A stretch of DNA of 64,000 nt. It comes from Mucilaginibacter pedocola (GTDB lineage Bacteria > Bacteroidota > Bacteroidia > Sphingobacteriales > Sphingobacteriaceae). Made by a program: the position numbers and the translations under genes. Shown one piece after another: positions 33,639 through 42,527 of this stretch. A model generated the notes under the pieces. It worked only from the letters and a program-made list of their open reading frames with translations, was not told the origin of the DNA and made no database searches. How positions within the stretch are numbered: the first letter of the stretch is position 1; each line of letters begins with the position of its first letter. Location: positions 1 through 64,000 of the forward strand of contig NZ_MBTF01000005.1 of NCBI RefSeq assembly GCF_002013915.1, read 5' to 3'.

Positions 33639-34208
33639 TTAAAAACCGTAAGCCACACGAAAGCCTATGAAGCCATACTTGCTTGCGGGGGTACTTTCTT
33701 CAAACTTGCCGCTGCCCTGGTATTGCAGGGCAATATCTACAAAATTTTTATCGCCTGCGCTAAGTAGGAAACCCATTTGCGGTGAATAGATAAATGCGTT
33801 GGAATTATTGAAACCCACCCCGCTTCGGTTGAGGAGGAAGGCTACGCCGGCATCGCCTTGCAGGTAGAAGTTGGGTTCGAGGAAATAGCGTAAGCCTGCT
33901 TTTACCGGTAGCACCTGCATAGCGGTTGAACTGGCGTAAGACGGGGCATCCTGCAGTCCGTCATAGTAAACTGTTTTGCCGAAAAAGTTAAGGAAGCCAG
34001 CATTGACTAACACTTGCAAAGGCGCAGCCACTTTAAAGCCGACCTGTGCCGAAGCACCCAGCACTATTTTGTGGGTTTGCTGTAAGCCGCCTGTGAGGTA
34101 ACCACCATCAATACCGATACTGAACTGTGTTTTTTGAGGGAATGTTTTCTGGGCGAAGGTTGCAAATGATAAGGCGATGAATGCCAAAAGGATGGTAAGT
34201 GTTTTCAT
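33639..34208 (-). CDS. outer-membrane beta-barrel protein, paralogue 1
   Basis: 189-aa exported protein (signal peptide MKTLTILLAFIALSFATFAQ) with alternating strands and a C-terminal FRVAYGF ending, typical of an eight-stranded OmpA/PorT-like barrel. It aligns with the next two genes over its length (SIGIDGGYLTGG, VKAGLRYFLEPNFYLQGDAGVAFLLNRS, YGFIGFRVAYGF) but is the most divergent of the three. Function unknown; surface or structural role inferred. Confidence 0.82.
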   Translation of the reverse strand: MKTLTILLAFIALSFATFAQKTFPQKTQFSIGIDGGYLTGGLQQTHKIVLGASAQVGFKVAAPLQVLVNAGFLNFFGKTVYYDGLQDAPSYASSTAMQVLPVKAGLRYFLEPNFYLQGDAGVAFLLNRSGVGFNNSNAFIYSPQMGFLLSAGDKNFVDIALQYQGSGKFEESTPASKYGFIGFRVAYGF

Positions 34209-34307
34209 AAGGTTTAGCGTTTATAATATATTACGGGTAAAGTACCCCTAATGCTACAGGCAAAGCTATTAGCTTTTTGTAAACTGAACGTTAAGCCTGC
34301 CAAATAA

Positions 34308-34335
34308 AAAGGGAAGCCTTTGCGGGGCTCCCTTT
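34308..34335 (-). terminator. terminator of barrel paralogue 2
   Basis: AAAGGGAAGCC and GGGCTCCCTTT form a stem with one bulge downstream (minus strand) of the gene at 34376-34963. It is nearly the same sequence as the hairpin after paralogue 3, so gene and terminator were duplicated together. Confidence 0.75.
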
Positions 34336-34375
34336 CTATTGTTTTTCAAATTGCTGTAAGTATAGGGCGATAAGC

Positions 34376-34963
34376 TTAGAAACCGTAAGCTAAGCGTAAG
34401 CCAACAAAATTAATTTCGCTGGCATCCTCATTCCTGCTGTATTTGGTAGTAGTTTCATGACGTATACCCACATCAACAAAGTTGCCGCTTGCGCTGAGTG
34501 GGAATTGAACGCCAAATTGTTGAGTATAAACAAAGGCCACTGAGTGATTATTGTAAAAATCAGCTTTGTTAAGTAAGAACGATGCACCGCCTTCGGCCTG
34601 AACATAGAAATTAGATGTCGGGAAAAATTTTAAGCCCGCTTTTACAGGTATTAATTTAAGATCTGGCACTTTAAAGGCCAAGTCAGGGCCGCCGACAAGA
34701 CCTTTAACGCTCTCGCCAATATGATTATTGAAACCCGCATTGAGGGTAATAAACAACTGGTTTGCAACAGGGATGTCTGCTTGTATCGATCCGCCCAATG
34801 TCAATTTTCGGTAATCGCCAAAGGCAGCGATAGGAATACCTGTTTCAACGCCTATGCTATAGCGGATGGCACTTTTTGTAATAGTAGATGTTTGTGCATT
34901 CGCAGCTAACGAAATACCCGCGAATGCTAAGGATAGAGTTAGGGTCTTAAAAACGACTTTCAT
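34376..34963 (-). CDS. outer-membrane beta-barrel protein, paralogue 2
   Basis: 195-aa exported protein (signal peptide MKVVFKTLTLSLAFAGISLAANA). It is very close to paralogue 3: RYSIGVETGIP, SIQADIPVANQLFITLNAGFNNH, LKLIPVKAGLKFFPTSNFYVQAEGGASFLLNK, FVGLRLAYGF. Predicted eight-stranded barrel. The 3' flank is also shared with paralogue 3, pointing to a recent tandem duplication. No ligand or enzyme motif seen. Confidence 0.85.
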   Translation of the reverse strand: MKVVFKTLTLSLAFAGISLAANAQTSTITKSAIRYSIGVETGIPIAAFGDYRKLTLGGSIQADIPVANQLFITLNAGFNNHIGESVKGLVGGPDLAFKVPDLKLIPVKAGLKFFPTSNFYVQAEGGASFLLNKADFYNNHSVAFVYTQQFGVQFPLSASGNFVDVGIRHETTTKYSRNEDASEINFVGLRLAYGF

Positions 34964-35094
34964 GATGTGAATTAATTGTGATGGTTTTTGGGTTTAGTAT
35001 ACGACAAAGAAAAGCATAAAAATACTCGTTTTTCCTATTGTTCGTAAGCATAATAGGCCGGCAGGGTAAACTTACCTGATGTGGCATCAATAAG

Positions 35095-35122
35095 AAAGGG
35101 AAGCCTTTGCGGGCTTCCCTTT
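35095..35122 (-). terminator. terminator of barrel paralogue 3
   Basis: AAAGGGAAGCC (35095-35105) and GGCTTCCCTTT (35112-35122) make a perfect 11-bp stem. On the minus strand it follows the stop of the gene at 35163-35768 and is followed by a T-rich stretch. Confidence 0.82.
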
Positions 35123-35162
35123 CTGTTGTTTTTCAAATTGTTGTAAGTGTAGGGCGATAAGC

Positions 35163-35768
35163 TTAGAAACCGTATGCTAAGCGTAAGCCCAGGAAGTTTA
35201 CTTTGCTGCCATCAGCACCGGCAACGCTGCTGTATTTGGTAGTAGCTTCGTAACGGATGCCAGCATCAATAAAGTTGCCACTTGCGCTAACCGGGAACTG
35301 AACACCAACTTGCGGAGCATATACGAACGCAACCGATTTATCATTAAAGAAATCAGATTTGTTCAGTAAAAATGCTGCACCGGCTTCGCCTTGTACGTAG
35401 AAGTTAGCTACCGGGAAGAATTTTAAACCCGCTTTTACAGGTATTAATTGCACGCTTGGTACTTTAACAGATGAGCTTGTGCCACCAACTAAACCGGTAA
35501 GGGTTTCGCCGAAGTGGTTGTTAAAGCCTGCGTTAACGGTTACGAATAATTGGCTTGCTACAGGGATATCTGCCTGTACCGAACCACCCAAGTTCCATTT
35601 GCGGCTATCGTTAAAGGTACCAACCGGGATGCCGGTTTCAACACCAATGCTGTAGCGGATGCCGCCATTAGTTGTAGTAGTAGCTGTGGTAGATGTTTGT
35701 GCTTTTGCAGCGAACGAAATGCCTGCGAATGCTAAGGCAAGTGTTGCGATTTTGAATACGTTTTTCAT
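35163..35768 (-). CDS. outer-membrane beta-barrel protein, paralogue 3
   Basis: 201-aa exported protein (signal peptide MKNVFKIATLALAFAGISFAAKA). First of three tandem barrel genes on this strand and closest to paralogue 2, with a short Thr-rich insert after the signal peptide (TSTTATTTTNGG). It shares the landmarks RYSIGVETGIP, IPVASQLFVTVNAGFNNH, VQLIPVKAGLKFFP and LRLAYGF. A 399-bp non-coding region with repeats lies upstream and should hold its promoter. Confidence 0.85.
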   Translation of the reverse strand: MKNVFKIATLALAFAGISFAAKAQTSTTATTTTNGGIRYSIGVETGIPVGTFNDSRKWNLGGSVQADIPVASQLFVTVNAGFNNHFGETLTGLVGGTSSSVKVPSVQLIPVKAGLKFFPVANFYVQGEAGAAFLLNKSDFFNDKSVAFVYAPQVGVQFPVSASGNFIDAGIRYEATTKYSSVAGADGSKVNFLGLRLAYGF

Positions 35769-35989
35769 TTTGGTATGTAAATTAATTGTTGTGCTTTTTT
35801 TGGTTTAGCACGGGGCAAAGTAAAGGAGGAAATCCGTTAAGATTTTTCATCCTATTGTAAGCTTAAATTAATCGATTGATTAACAATTAATTATTTTTTG
35901 ACTCGATTGGGTAAATAGTCAGGGCTGTGTAAACTTAATGTTAAATGGTTTGGTGTGGGTAATTTTTGAGTGGAGAGAATGGGAGTGTT

Positions 35990-36155
35990 GCGGCGAATTT
36001 AACCACAGAGGGCACGGAGGTTACGCGGAGATGCGCAGAGCCTGTCGCTTGGTTAAGTTTTTTTACTAAGGCACTAAGAAGATTTTTTTAAATCTAATAA
36101 CCACCTTAGGAGCTCTCTGCGAACCTCCGTGCAACCTCTGCTAACTCCGCGGTTT
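35990..36155. repeat. ACCACAGAGG...CGGAGG fold-back repeat
   Basis: Left arm 36001-36040 (CACAGAGGGCACGGAGG, GCGGAGATGCGCAGAG) and right arm 36111-36155 (CTCTCTGCGAACCTCCG, CTCCGCGGTTT) are degenerate reverse complements, each made of GGAGG/GCAGAG words. A related copy is at 57058-57100. The remainder of the 35769-36167 gap is AT-rich (35860-35900) and probably holds the promoter of the barrel gene; nothing else seen. Confidence 0.6.
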
Positions 36156-36167
36156 AAAAAATAATCT

Positions 36168-36950
36168 CTATATTCCTTTAAACTCCGCTTTCCTCTTTTC
36201 CATAAAGGCACTCACTCCCTCTGTAAAATCCTGCGTGCCGAAGCAATTTGCAAATTCTTCTATCTCTATCGTATAACCGTTTACCCCATCTGTAGCGGCG
36301 GCGTTTACCGCTTTTATGGCTGCGGATAATGCTAATGGTGCGCGGGTTAGTATCTTATTTAAGAGTTCTTCGGCTTTGCTTAATAATTCCTCTTGCGGTA
36401 CAACATGGTTTACCAAACCCGACTGTAGCGCCTGGGCGGCGGTTACCATATCGGCGGTCATGATCATTTCTAAGGCTTTGCCCCTGCCTACCAACTGGGT
36501 AAGGCGCTGGGTGCCGCCATAGCCGGGTATCAGCCCGAGAGTTACTTCGGGTAAGCCCATTTTGGCATTATCTGATGCGATGCGGATGTGACATGCCATC
36601 GCCAGCTCCAACCCTCCGCCAAGGGCGAAACCGTTCACTGCGGCTATTACAGGTTTGCTGCCATTGGCTATTACATCAAAAACTTGGGTTTGCGCCTGCT
36701 GGGCAATTGCCCTGCCGCCTTCTACATCTACGCCAGTAAACTCGGCAATATCGGCACCGGCTACAAAAGCTTTTGCGCCTGCGCCGGTGATGATGATACC
36801 ACCAACTTCGGCATTGCTGAATGCTTCGGTAAGGGCAGCGTGCAGCTCCTGCAAGGTTTGCTTGTTGAGGGCGTTGAGCTTGCTTTCGCGATTGATGGTG
36901 ATATATTGTATACGTCCGTTTGCTGTTATGAGGAGGTTTTGATAGTCCAT
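36168..36950 (-). CDS. enoyl-CoA hydratase/isomerase (crotonase) family protein
   Basis: 260-aa crotonase-fold enzyme, probably hydrating trans-2-enoyl-CoA in fatty- or amino-acid breakdown. The oxyanion-hole segments are FVAGADIAEF (about 62-71) and FALGGGLELAMAC (108-120). The two catalytic glutamates of true hydratases are present as E115 and E135 (LPEVTLGLIPGYGGTQRL). The C-terminal FMEKRKAEFKG is usual. It lies 11 bp downstream of a stand-alone B12-binding domain gene on the same strand. Confidence 0.92.
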   Translation of the reverse strand: MDYQNLLITANGRIQYITINRESKLNALNKQTLQELHAALTEAFSNAEVGGIIITGAGAKAFVAGADIAEFTGVDVEGGRAIAQQAQTQVFDVIANGSKPVIAAVNGFALGGGLELAMACHIRIASDNAKMGLPEVTLGLIPGYGGTQRLTQLVGRGKALEMIMTADMVTAAQALQSGLVNHVVPQEELLSKAEELLNKILTRAPLALSAAIKAVNAAATDGVNGYTIEIEEFANCFGTQDFTEGVSAFMEKRKAEFKGI

Positions 36951-36961
36951 AATGTGTGGTG

Positions 36962-37384
36962 TTAAAAGTTACGGTTGGCGTGTACCCAATCGGTGATGTA
37001 TTTTACAATGTCCGCCGTGCTGGTGCCGGGGGGGAACAGTTCGCCAACTCCTATTTTTTTGAGTTCAGCCATGTCATCTGCCGGGATAATACCGCCGCCG
37101 GTGAGCAGCACATCGTCCATCCCTTTTTGTTTGATGAGCGCCATTACCTTGGGGAAGACCGTCATGTGCGCGCCCGAGAGTATGCTGATGCCAATGGCGT
37201 CCACATCTTCCTGCAGGGCAGTGTTCACCACCATTTCGGGTGTTTGGCGCAAGCCAGTGTATATTACTTCCATGCCGGCATCGCGCAGGGTGGTGGCTAT
37301 TATGCGTGCGCCACGGTCGTGCCCATCAAGCCCAACCTTGGCAATTAATACACGTATGGGGCGGTTGAATGGGGTTTGGCTCAT
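36962..37384 (-). CDS. cobalamin B12-binding domain protein (mutase small-domain type)
   Basis: 140-aa protein equal to the C-terminal B12-binding domain of methylmalonyl-CoA mutase. It holds the DxHxxG motif as DGHDRG (20-25, with H22 the lower axial ligand of cobalt), and the SxL and GG loops ([18 protein letters not shown]). No large mutase subunit is encoded nearby. It could serve a mutase encoded elsewhere, as in split archaeal-type or isobutyryl-CoA mutases. The neighbouring crotonase suggests acyl-CoA metabolism. Confidence 0.9.
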   Translation of the reverse strand: MSQTPFNRPIRVLIAKVGLDGHDRGARIIATTLRDAGMEVIYTGLRQTPEMVVNTALQEDVDAIGISILSGAHMTVFPKVMALIKQKGMDDVLLTGGGIIPADDMAELKKIGVGELFPPGTSTADIVKYITDWVHANRNF

Positions 37385-37444
37385 GGGTAAATGCCGTTTG
37401 GTTGGTGGTAAATGTAAGAAAATTGTTTTTGAAAGGGTGGAGGC

Positions 37445-37800
37445 ATTTAAAAGCTTTGGTGCTTAAATGAAAGCATTGGCTCGCTCATTCGCCGCGAGAG
37501 GGCTGTCACTTTTTCTTGATAAAAAGTAACCAAAAATCAAGGCAGCAGGGAGGCTTCTTTGCCGCACAAGCCTTTGCCCTGCAAACCGTGCAGAACCACG
37601 GGCTGGGATAATTTGCCCCTTGCTTCGCCGCGCCAGCCCTGCGCTTCAGCAAACAATCCCTATGCCCTTGCAGCCGCACATACCCACCACGTTCTGCCCG
37701 CTTTCGCCCGAAGCTTCCCTGCTGCCGTTCTAAATACATCTTGCATCTGTGACAAAACGAAAAACAGAGAATCCTTTAATCAAGCAAATCAAGGTTCAGA
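37445..37800 (-). repeat. interspersed ~350-bp element, copy 1
   Basis: Full copy on the minus strand of an element also found at 57267-57622 and 61929-62275. Conserved parts, in element order: a GAACCTTGATTTGCTTGATT end (about 37770-37795 here), AACGGCAGCAGG-AAGCTTCGGGCGAAAGCGG, CAAATTATCCCAGCC, TTTGCAGGGCAAAGG, a hairpin (37505-37530) and CTCGCGGCGAATGAGCGAG (near 37481-37500). It fills most of the gap between the B12-domain gene and glnS. A 70-90-aa frame inside is open in all copies, but base changes do not look coding. Confidence 0.75.
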
Positions 37801-37860
37801 CATATCAGCACATTTGAAATCCTGTTAATCCTTCAATCGCTAAATCCTGTTAAAATTCCG

Positions 37861-37868
37861 TACTTTTG
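37861..37868 (+). promoter_or_regulatory. -7-type promoter element of glnS
   Basis: TACTTTTG matches TAnnTTTG exactly and lies 18 bases before the glnS ATG, giving a leader of about 14 bases. No clear -33 element. Confidence 0.45.
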
Positions 37869-37886
37869 CAGCCTGTTTGATATACC

Positions 37887-39545
37887 ATGAGCGAAGAAAG
37901 GTCACTTAATTTTATAGAGGAAATTGTTGAAGGCGATATTGCCGAAGGTAAGCACGGCGGCAGGGTTTTAACCCGTTTCCCGCCCGAGCCTAATGGGTAT
38001 TTGCATATTGGGCACGCAAAGTCGATATGCCTTAACTTTGGGCTTGCCCAGCGCTACGGCGGGCAAACCAACCTGCGCTTTGATGATACTAACCCTGTAA
38101 AAGAGGACGTAGAGTATGTTGACAGCATTAAGGAAGATGTAAAATGGCTGGGCTTCGATTGGGCTGAAGAGCTTTACGCCAGCGATTATTTTGATAAACT
38201 GTACGATTTTGCCGTGGTGCTGATAAAACAAGGCTTAGCCTATGTGGACGATAGCACCGCCGAAGAGATTGCTGCACAAAAAGGTACGCCTACCGAACCG
38301 GGTACGGGTAACGAATACCGTAACCGCTCGGTAGAAGAGAACCTACAACTGTTTGCCGATATGAAAGCCGGCAAATACCCTGATGGCGCAAAAGTGCTGC
38401 GTGCCAAGCTTGACCTGGCATCGCCAAATATGCACCTGCGCGACCCTCTGATGTACCGTATTAAGCACGCGCACCACCACCGCACGGGCGATGCCTGGTG
38501 CATTTACCCGATGTATGATTTTGCACACGGGCAAAGCGACGCTATTGAAGAAATTACCCACTCGATATGCACGGTGGAGTTTATCCCCCACCGCCCGCTT
38601 TACGAATGGTTTATTGAGAAACTGGAGCTTTTCCCGAGCAAGCAGTACGAGTTTGCCCGCCTTAACCTTAACTATACGGTAATGAGCAAGCGTAAGCTGC
38701 TGCAACTGGTTACCGAAGGGCATGTGGATGGCTGGGACGACCCGCGTATGCCTACCATTAGCGGTTTGCGCCGCCGTGGTTATACGCCTGCCAGCATCCG
38801 CGAGTTTTGCGAGCGTATTGGTGTTGCCAAGCGCGAGAACATGATAGACGTTGGTTTGCTGGAGTTCTGCATACGTGAGGACCTGAACAAAACCGCATGG
38901 CGCCGTATGGCGGTGCTGGACCCGGTGAAGGTGGTAATAACCAACTATCCCGAAGGGCAAACCGAAACCTTTAGCGGCGAGAATAACCCTGAAGCAGAAG
39001 GTGGCGACGGAAGCCGCGAGTTTGGCTTCGGCAGGGAAGTGTGGATAGAGCGCGAGGACTTTATGGAAGTGCCTGCCAAGAAATATTTCCGCCTGAGCAT
39101 TGGCGGTATGGTGCGCCTGAAGAACGCATACATTGTAAAAGGCGAAAGCGTGGTGAAGGATGCTGAGGGCAACATTACCGAGATACATTGTACGTACATC
39201 CCCGAATCGCAAAGCGGGAACGACACCAGCGGTATTAACGTAAAAGGTACCATCCACTGGGTGAGTGTTGAGCATGGTAAAACCGCCGAAGTGCGCCTGT
39301 ACGACCGCCTCTTCCAGGTAGAGGACCCAAGCAGCGAAGACGGCGACTTTAAAGACTACATTAACCCTAACAGCTTGCAGGTATTGCATACTGCTTACAT
39401 AGAACCCGATTTAGCCAACGCCAAAATTGGCACCCCGGTGCAGTTTATGCGTAAAGGCTATTTCACGCTCGATAAAAACTCTACCGACGATAAGCTGGTG
39501 TTTAACCGCACGGTTACGCTCAAGGATGGCTGGGTGAAGAAGTAG
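37887..39545 (+). CDS. glnS: glutaminyl-tRNA synthetase
   Basis: Class I synthetase charging tRNA-Gln with glutamine. 552 aa, the usual GlnRS length. The HIGH motif appears in [20 protein letters not shown] near 33-52 and the KMSKS-type loop as [11 protein letters not shown] near 270. [27 protein letters not shown] and the HRPLYEW segment distinguish GlnRS from GluRS. The C-terminal beta-barrel anticodon-binding domain is complete (ends DGWVKK). Presence of GlnRS means this organism need not rely on the GatCAB route for Gln-tRNA. Monocistronic, with a terminator after it. Confidence 0.96.
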   Translation: MSEERSLNFIEEIVEGDIAEGKHGGRVLTRFPPEPNGYLHIGHAKSICLNFGLAQRYGGQTNLRFDDTNPVKEDVEYVDSIKEDVKWLGFDWAEELYASDYFDKLYDFAVVLIKQGLAYVDDSTAEEIAAQKGTPTEPGTGNEYRNRSVEENLQLFADMKAGKYPDGAKVLRAKLDLASPNMHLRDPLMYRIKHAHHHRTGDAWCIYPMYDFAHGQSDAIEEITHSICTVEFIPHRPLYEWFIEKLELFPSKQYEFARLNLNYTVMSKRKLLQLVTEGHVDGWDDPRMPTISGLRRRGYTPASIREFCERIGVAKRENMIDVGLLEFCIREDLNKTAWRRMAVLDPVKVVITNYPEGQTETFSGENNPEAEGGDGSREFGFGREVWIEREDFMEVPAKKYFRLSIGGMVRLKNAYIVKGESVVKDAEGNITEIHCTYIPESQSGNDTSGINVKGTIHWVSVEHGKTAEVRLYDRLFQVEDPSSEDGDFKDYINPNSLQVLHTAYIEPDLANAKIGTPVQFMRKGYFTLDKNSTDDKLVFNRTVTLKDGWVKK

Positions 39546-39591
39546 TATGCAGTGGGCAGTTTGCATAGTTTGCAGTTTTAGATAAAATAGC

Positions 39592-39624
39592 AGCCCGTTT
39601 GATTATTTCAGACGGGCTTTTTTT
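39592..39624 (+). terminator. terminator of glnS
   Basis: AGCCCGT (39592-39598) and ACGGGCT (39612-39618) form a stem followed by a T-run to 39624. A CAGTTTGCAG repeat fragment lies between it and the stop codon. Confidence 0.82.
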
Positions 39625-39706
39625 ATTACGGCTATAGGCAAAAATAAGATAAGTGATGCCTATGCTATTAAAGTGCAGATTAGTGCCTTCTTAGAGATTC
39701 CTATTT

Positions 39707-40705
39707 TCATGGAATTGATGAGGGTTTATTAGCACTTATCCAATCCTCTAAAACTTTAAGTTTATCCGGATTAGCCACCAGCCACTTGGCGCTTTCCGGC
39801 TTAGCACTTTGGCTAATGTAACGCGCAAAAGCAGGCATGTTATCCGTAGTTGAAAGCTTTCCGAAATAACTATTTAGTATTCGGTCATCCGCAACAGCAC
39901 TAAATATCGCCCCAAGTTGTGCTGCAAGCAGATCACCAGTTGAAGCATAACGCCTTAGCGCGAAAGGGGCAAGAGCTTTTTTAATTGCCGTATTTTGTTT
40001 AACCGCGTCTGCCAAAATTGCTGCCGACGGCTTATAGCCGGCTTCGGGTTTTAGCTGCCCGCCTTGTAAAATATTTTGCAGGTTGCCAAAGGCTTCGGCG
40101 CTACGGTTGCTGTTAGGTTCGAGCAATAAAAACTTGCTAAAGCCTAATATGGCATCCGCACGTTTATTTTGATGGAAAGCACTTAGGGCATACATACGCG
40201 CACTACCTGCATCGCTATCGTCTAACTTTATAGCCTGTTCAAAAGTACCTTGTGCTTTATCGTACTGTTTATTTTTAAAGTAGGCTATCCCCAAATTGTA
40301 ATATATCCGCTGATTAGCGCTATCTGCCTTTATCGCATTCTGATAAGCCGATACCGCATCGGGCAATTTGTTCAGGCTTTGGTTGATGCTGCCCATGAGG
40401 CTGTAAGCAGCAGCCGTAAACTTGGCATTACTGCCTTTGGTCGCTTTATCAATATAAGGCAGCGCTTCAGTATTCTTTCCTGCCGAAAACAGGGTAAACG
40501 CCATTTGATAGTTGGCCTGTGTGTTATCGGGCTCGGTAGCTAATGCAGCTTTGTATTTGTCGGCAGCCTCGGTATATTTCTTTTGGTTGTTTAATTCGAT
40601 GCCTTGTTTTATCAGATCTGTTACGCCGGTGTTATCCTGGCTATAAGCGTTAGTACAACTTGCTATCAAAAGCAAAATCGCCAACGCTTTGTAAATTACT
40701 TTCAT
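39707..40705 (-). CDS. tetratricopeptide repeat protein
   Basis: 332-aa exported TPR protein. The N-terminus (MKVIYKALAILLLIASCTNAYS) may be a lipoprotein signal with Cys near residue 17. At least four TPR units follow between about 30 and 215 (KQGIELNNQKKYTEAADKYKAAL, NYQMAFTLFSAGKNTEALPYI, YYNLGIAYFKNKQYDKAQGTFEQAI). The C-terminal third has no repeat. Such proteins are protein-protein scaffolds. It is convergent with glnS and divergent from a serine hydrolase gene. Confidence 0.88.
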   Translation of the reverse strand: MKVIYKALAILLLIASCTNAYSQDNTGVTDLIKQGIELNNQKKYTEAADKYKAALATEPDNTQANYQMAFTLFSAGKNTEALPYIDKATKGSNAKFTAAAYSLMGSINQSLNKLPDAVSAYQNAIKADSANQRIYYNLGIAYFKNKQYDKAQGTFEQAIKLDDSDAGSARMYALSAFHQNKRADAILGFSKFLLLEPNSNRSAEAFGNLQNILQGGQLKPEAGYKPSAAILADAVKQNTAIKKALAPFALRRYASTGDLLAAQLGAIFSAVADDRILNSYFGKLSTTDNMPAFARYISQSAKPESAKWLVANPDKLKVLEDWISANKPSSIP

Positions 40706-40817
40706 ATGTTAAAATTAACCCCATTTTAATTGTGTTGAAACATTATTTAAACTTTTATATTATACCTTCTATATATTTTCTCATTTTCGCTTTCGTTTAA
40801 AGAAGATTTATTTACCT

Positions 40818-42023
40818 ATGAATTGTGTCCTGAAAGCTGCGTTTGCGGCTTCGTTGTTCTTTATTTCTGCCTGTTCTGATGGCGCGGGCGATAAAAAAGC
40901 GGCCGCCGCTGCTGCCGAAAAACCCTTCGACCCAACTGCCCTCCTGAAATATAACCCGAAAGATGCCGATAAAAAAGTTGACGAGTTTATGCAGCACCTG
41001 CATAAGGTTAGCGGTTTTAACGGCAATGTGCTGGTAGCCAAAAAAGGCAAAATTGTTTACGAAAATTCCTTCGGCTGGGCCAACCACCTTACGCGAGACA
41101 GCCTGAAGCTCGACTCGAAATTCGAACTGGCTTCCGTTACCAAAACCATGACGGGCACCGCCATTATGCAGCTTTGGGAACGCGGCAAACTGAAGCTTGA
41201 CCAAAATGTAAAAGAGTTCTTCCCCGATTTTCCGTACGATGGTATCACCATTCGTTTGCTGCTTACGCACCGCTCGGGCATGATGAACTATGTATACTTT
41301 GTTGACGGCATTTACCGCGCCGAGCACCGCGACCAAAAGAAAGGGCTAACCAACGCAGGCGCTATGGAAATGATAGCCCAGTACAAACCCGCGCGCTACA
41401 TTGCTCCCGATAAAAAATTCCACTACAACAACTCAAACTTTATGGTGCTGGGCGCCATTATAGAGAAGGTAACCGGCAAAAGCTACGCCGAGTACATGAT
41501 GGAGAATATTTTTAAACCCGCCGGTATGACGCACACCGCCGTATACTCTAAAGCCGTGTATGATAAAATACCGGTGGATGTAGTTGGGCACGACCGTAAC
41601 AGCTGGCGCTACTCGGTAGCACAAAACTTTTTAGATGGCCCTGTTGGCGATAAAGGTATCTACAGCACCGTGGGCGATCTCTTCATCTTCGACCAGGCGC
41701 TACGTGCAGGCAGGCTGATAAAACCCGCCACACAAGATTCGGCATACACACCTCGTAACCCTATGCTACGCGGGCACTTTAGTTATGGCTACGGCTGGCG
41801 TATATTTGAAGCGCCAAACCAGGAGGTAGTTTACCACACCGGCTGGTGGCACGGTTTCCGCCACATTTACCTGCGCGACCTGAAGAACGATGTAACCATT
41901 GTGTTGCTGGGCAACCTTGTGAACGGCAGCCTGCTGCACCTTGATGACCTGTTTAAAGCCACCGGCATGCCTGTAGTGCGCAAAGGGGCATACACGGGTA
42001 GCGGGGAAACTGAGGAGGATTGA
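40818..42023 (+). CDS. serine hydrolase of beta-lactamase/PBP fold, lipoprotein
   Basis: 401-aa lipoprotein (lipobox FISAC, Cys 19) followed by an Ala/Lys-rich spacer and a class C beta-lactamase-like domain. The active Ser-x-x-Lys is S106-V-T-K109, the second motif Y203-N-N, and the third HTGWWHGFRH near 340. It may be a D-alanyl carboxypeptidase, an esterase or an aminohydrolase; a resistance role cannot be claimed from sequence. It stands before ybaB on the same strand, with 93 bp between. Confidence 0.9.
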   Translation: MNCVLKAAFAASLFFISACSDGAGDKKAAAAAAEKPFDPTALLKYNPKDADKKVDEFMQHLHKVSGFNGNVLVAKKGKIVYENSFGWANHLTRDSLKLDSKFELASVTKTMTGTAIMQLWERGKLKLDQNVKEFFPDFPYDGITIRLLLTHRSGMMNYVYFVDGIYRAEHRDQKKGLTNAGAMEMIAQYKPARYIAPDKKFHYNNSNFMVLGAIIEKVTGKSYAEYMMENIFKPAGMTHTAVYSKAVYDKIPVDVVGHDRNSWRYSVAQNFLDGPVGDKGIYSTVGDLFIFDQALRAGRLIKPATQDSAYTPRNPMLRGHFSYGYGWRIFEAPNQEVVYHTGWWHGFRHIYLRDLKNDVTIVLLGNLVNGSLLHLDDLFKATGMPVVRKGAYTGSGETEED

Positions 42024-42116
42024 TATTTAGTGAATGGTTGATAAAGTGAGTAGAGAATAGTTGCAAAACGACAACCACTCACTACTTAACCGAATCAACC
42101 AATAACCATAAGCATT

Positions 42117-42431
42117 ATGTTCGACAAAATAATGGAAGCCCAGCAGAAGGCTGGCGAGGTAAAAAAGAGGCTGGATGCTATAAGCGTTACCGGCACTGCC
42201 GAGGGGGGTAAAATTACTGTTCAGGCTAACGGCAATAAAGTTGTTCAGTCGGTTACTATTGACGAGGCGTTTTTGAAGGAAGCCGATAAAGAAGAACTGG
42301 AGGAGTTAATGGTTATAGCTATTAACAAAGCTTTGGAACAAGCCGAAAACGTGCATCAAGCTGAAATGGCAGCTATGGCGGGCTCTATGTTCGGCGGAAT
42401 GGGTGGCTTGGGCAACCTGTTTGGCAAGTAA
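42117..42431 (+). CDS. YbaB/EbfC family nucleoid-associated protein
   Basis: 104-aa DNA-binding protein of the YbaB family: an N-terminal helix (MFDKIMEAQQKAGEVKKRLDAI), a beta-sheet with GGKITVQANGNKVVQSVTI, a second long helix, and a Gly/Met-rich end (GSMFGGMGGLGNLFGK). It binds DNA as a dimer and may affect nucleoid form. recR and dnaX, its frequent partners, are not here. Confidence 0.93.
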   Translation: MFDKIMEAQQKAGEVKKRLDAISVTGTAEGGKITVQANGNKVVQSVTIDEAFLKEADKEELEELMVIAINKALEQAENVHQAEMAAMAGSMFGGMGGLGNLFGK

Positions 42432-42527
42432 GTTTAATGCTTGTGTAATAAATACGGTACGCGGCAACTAAATATTTGCTGTTGCCGTTTTGTAAGCAGT
42501 ACTTTTACCACAACAAAAGATCAACTT

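Noticed and set aside
38343..39389. 348-codon open frame on the minus strand inside glnS
   Set aside because: Antisense shadow of a strongly conserved synthetase gene; low-complexity, Val/His/Ala-rich translation with no family features.
40818..42023. Antibiotic-resistance beta-lactamase
   Set aside because: Fold and SxxK motif are shared with carboxypeptidases and esterases; nothing shows resistance.
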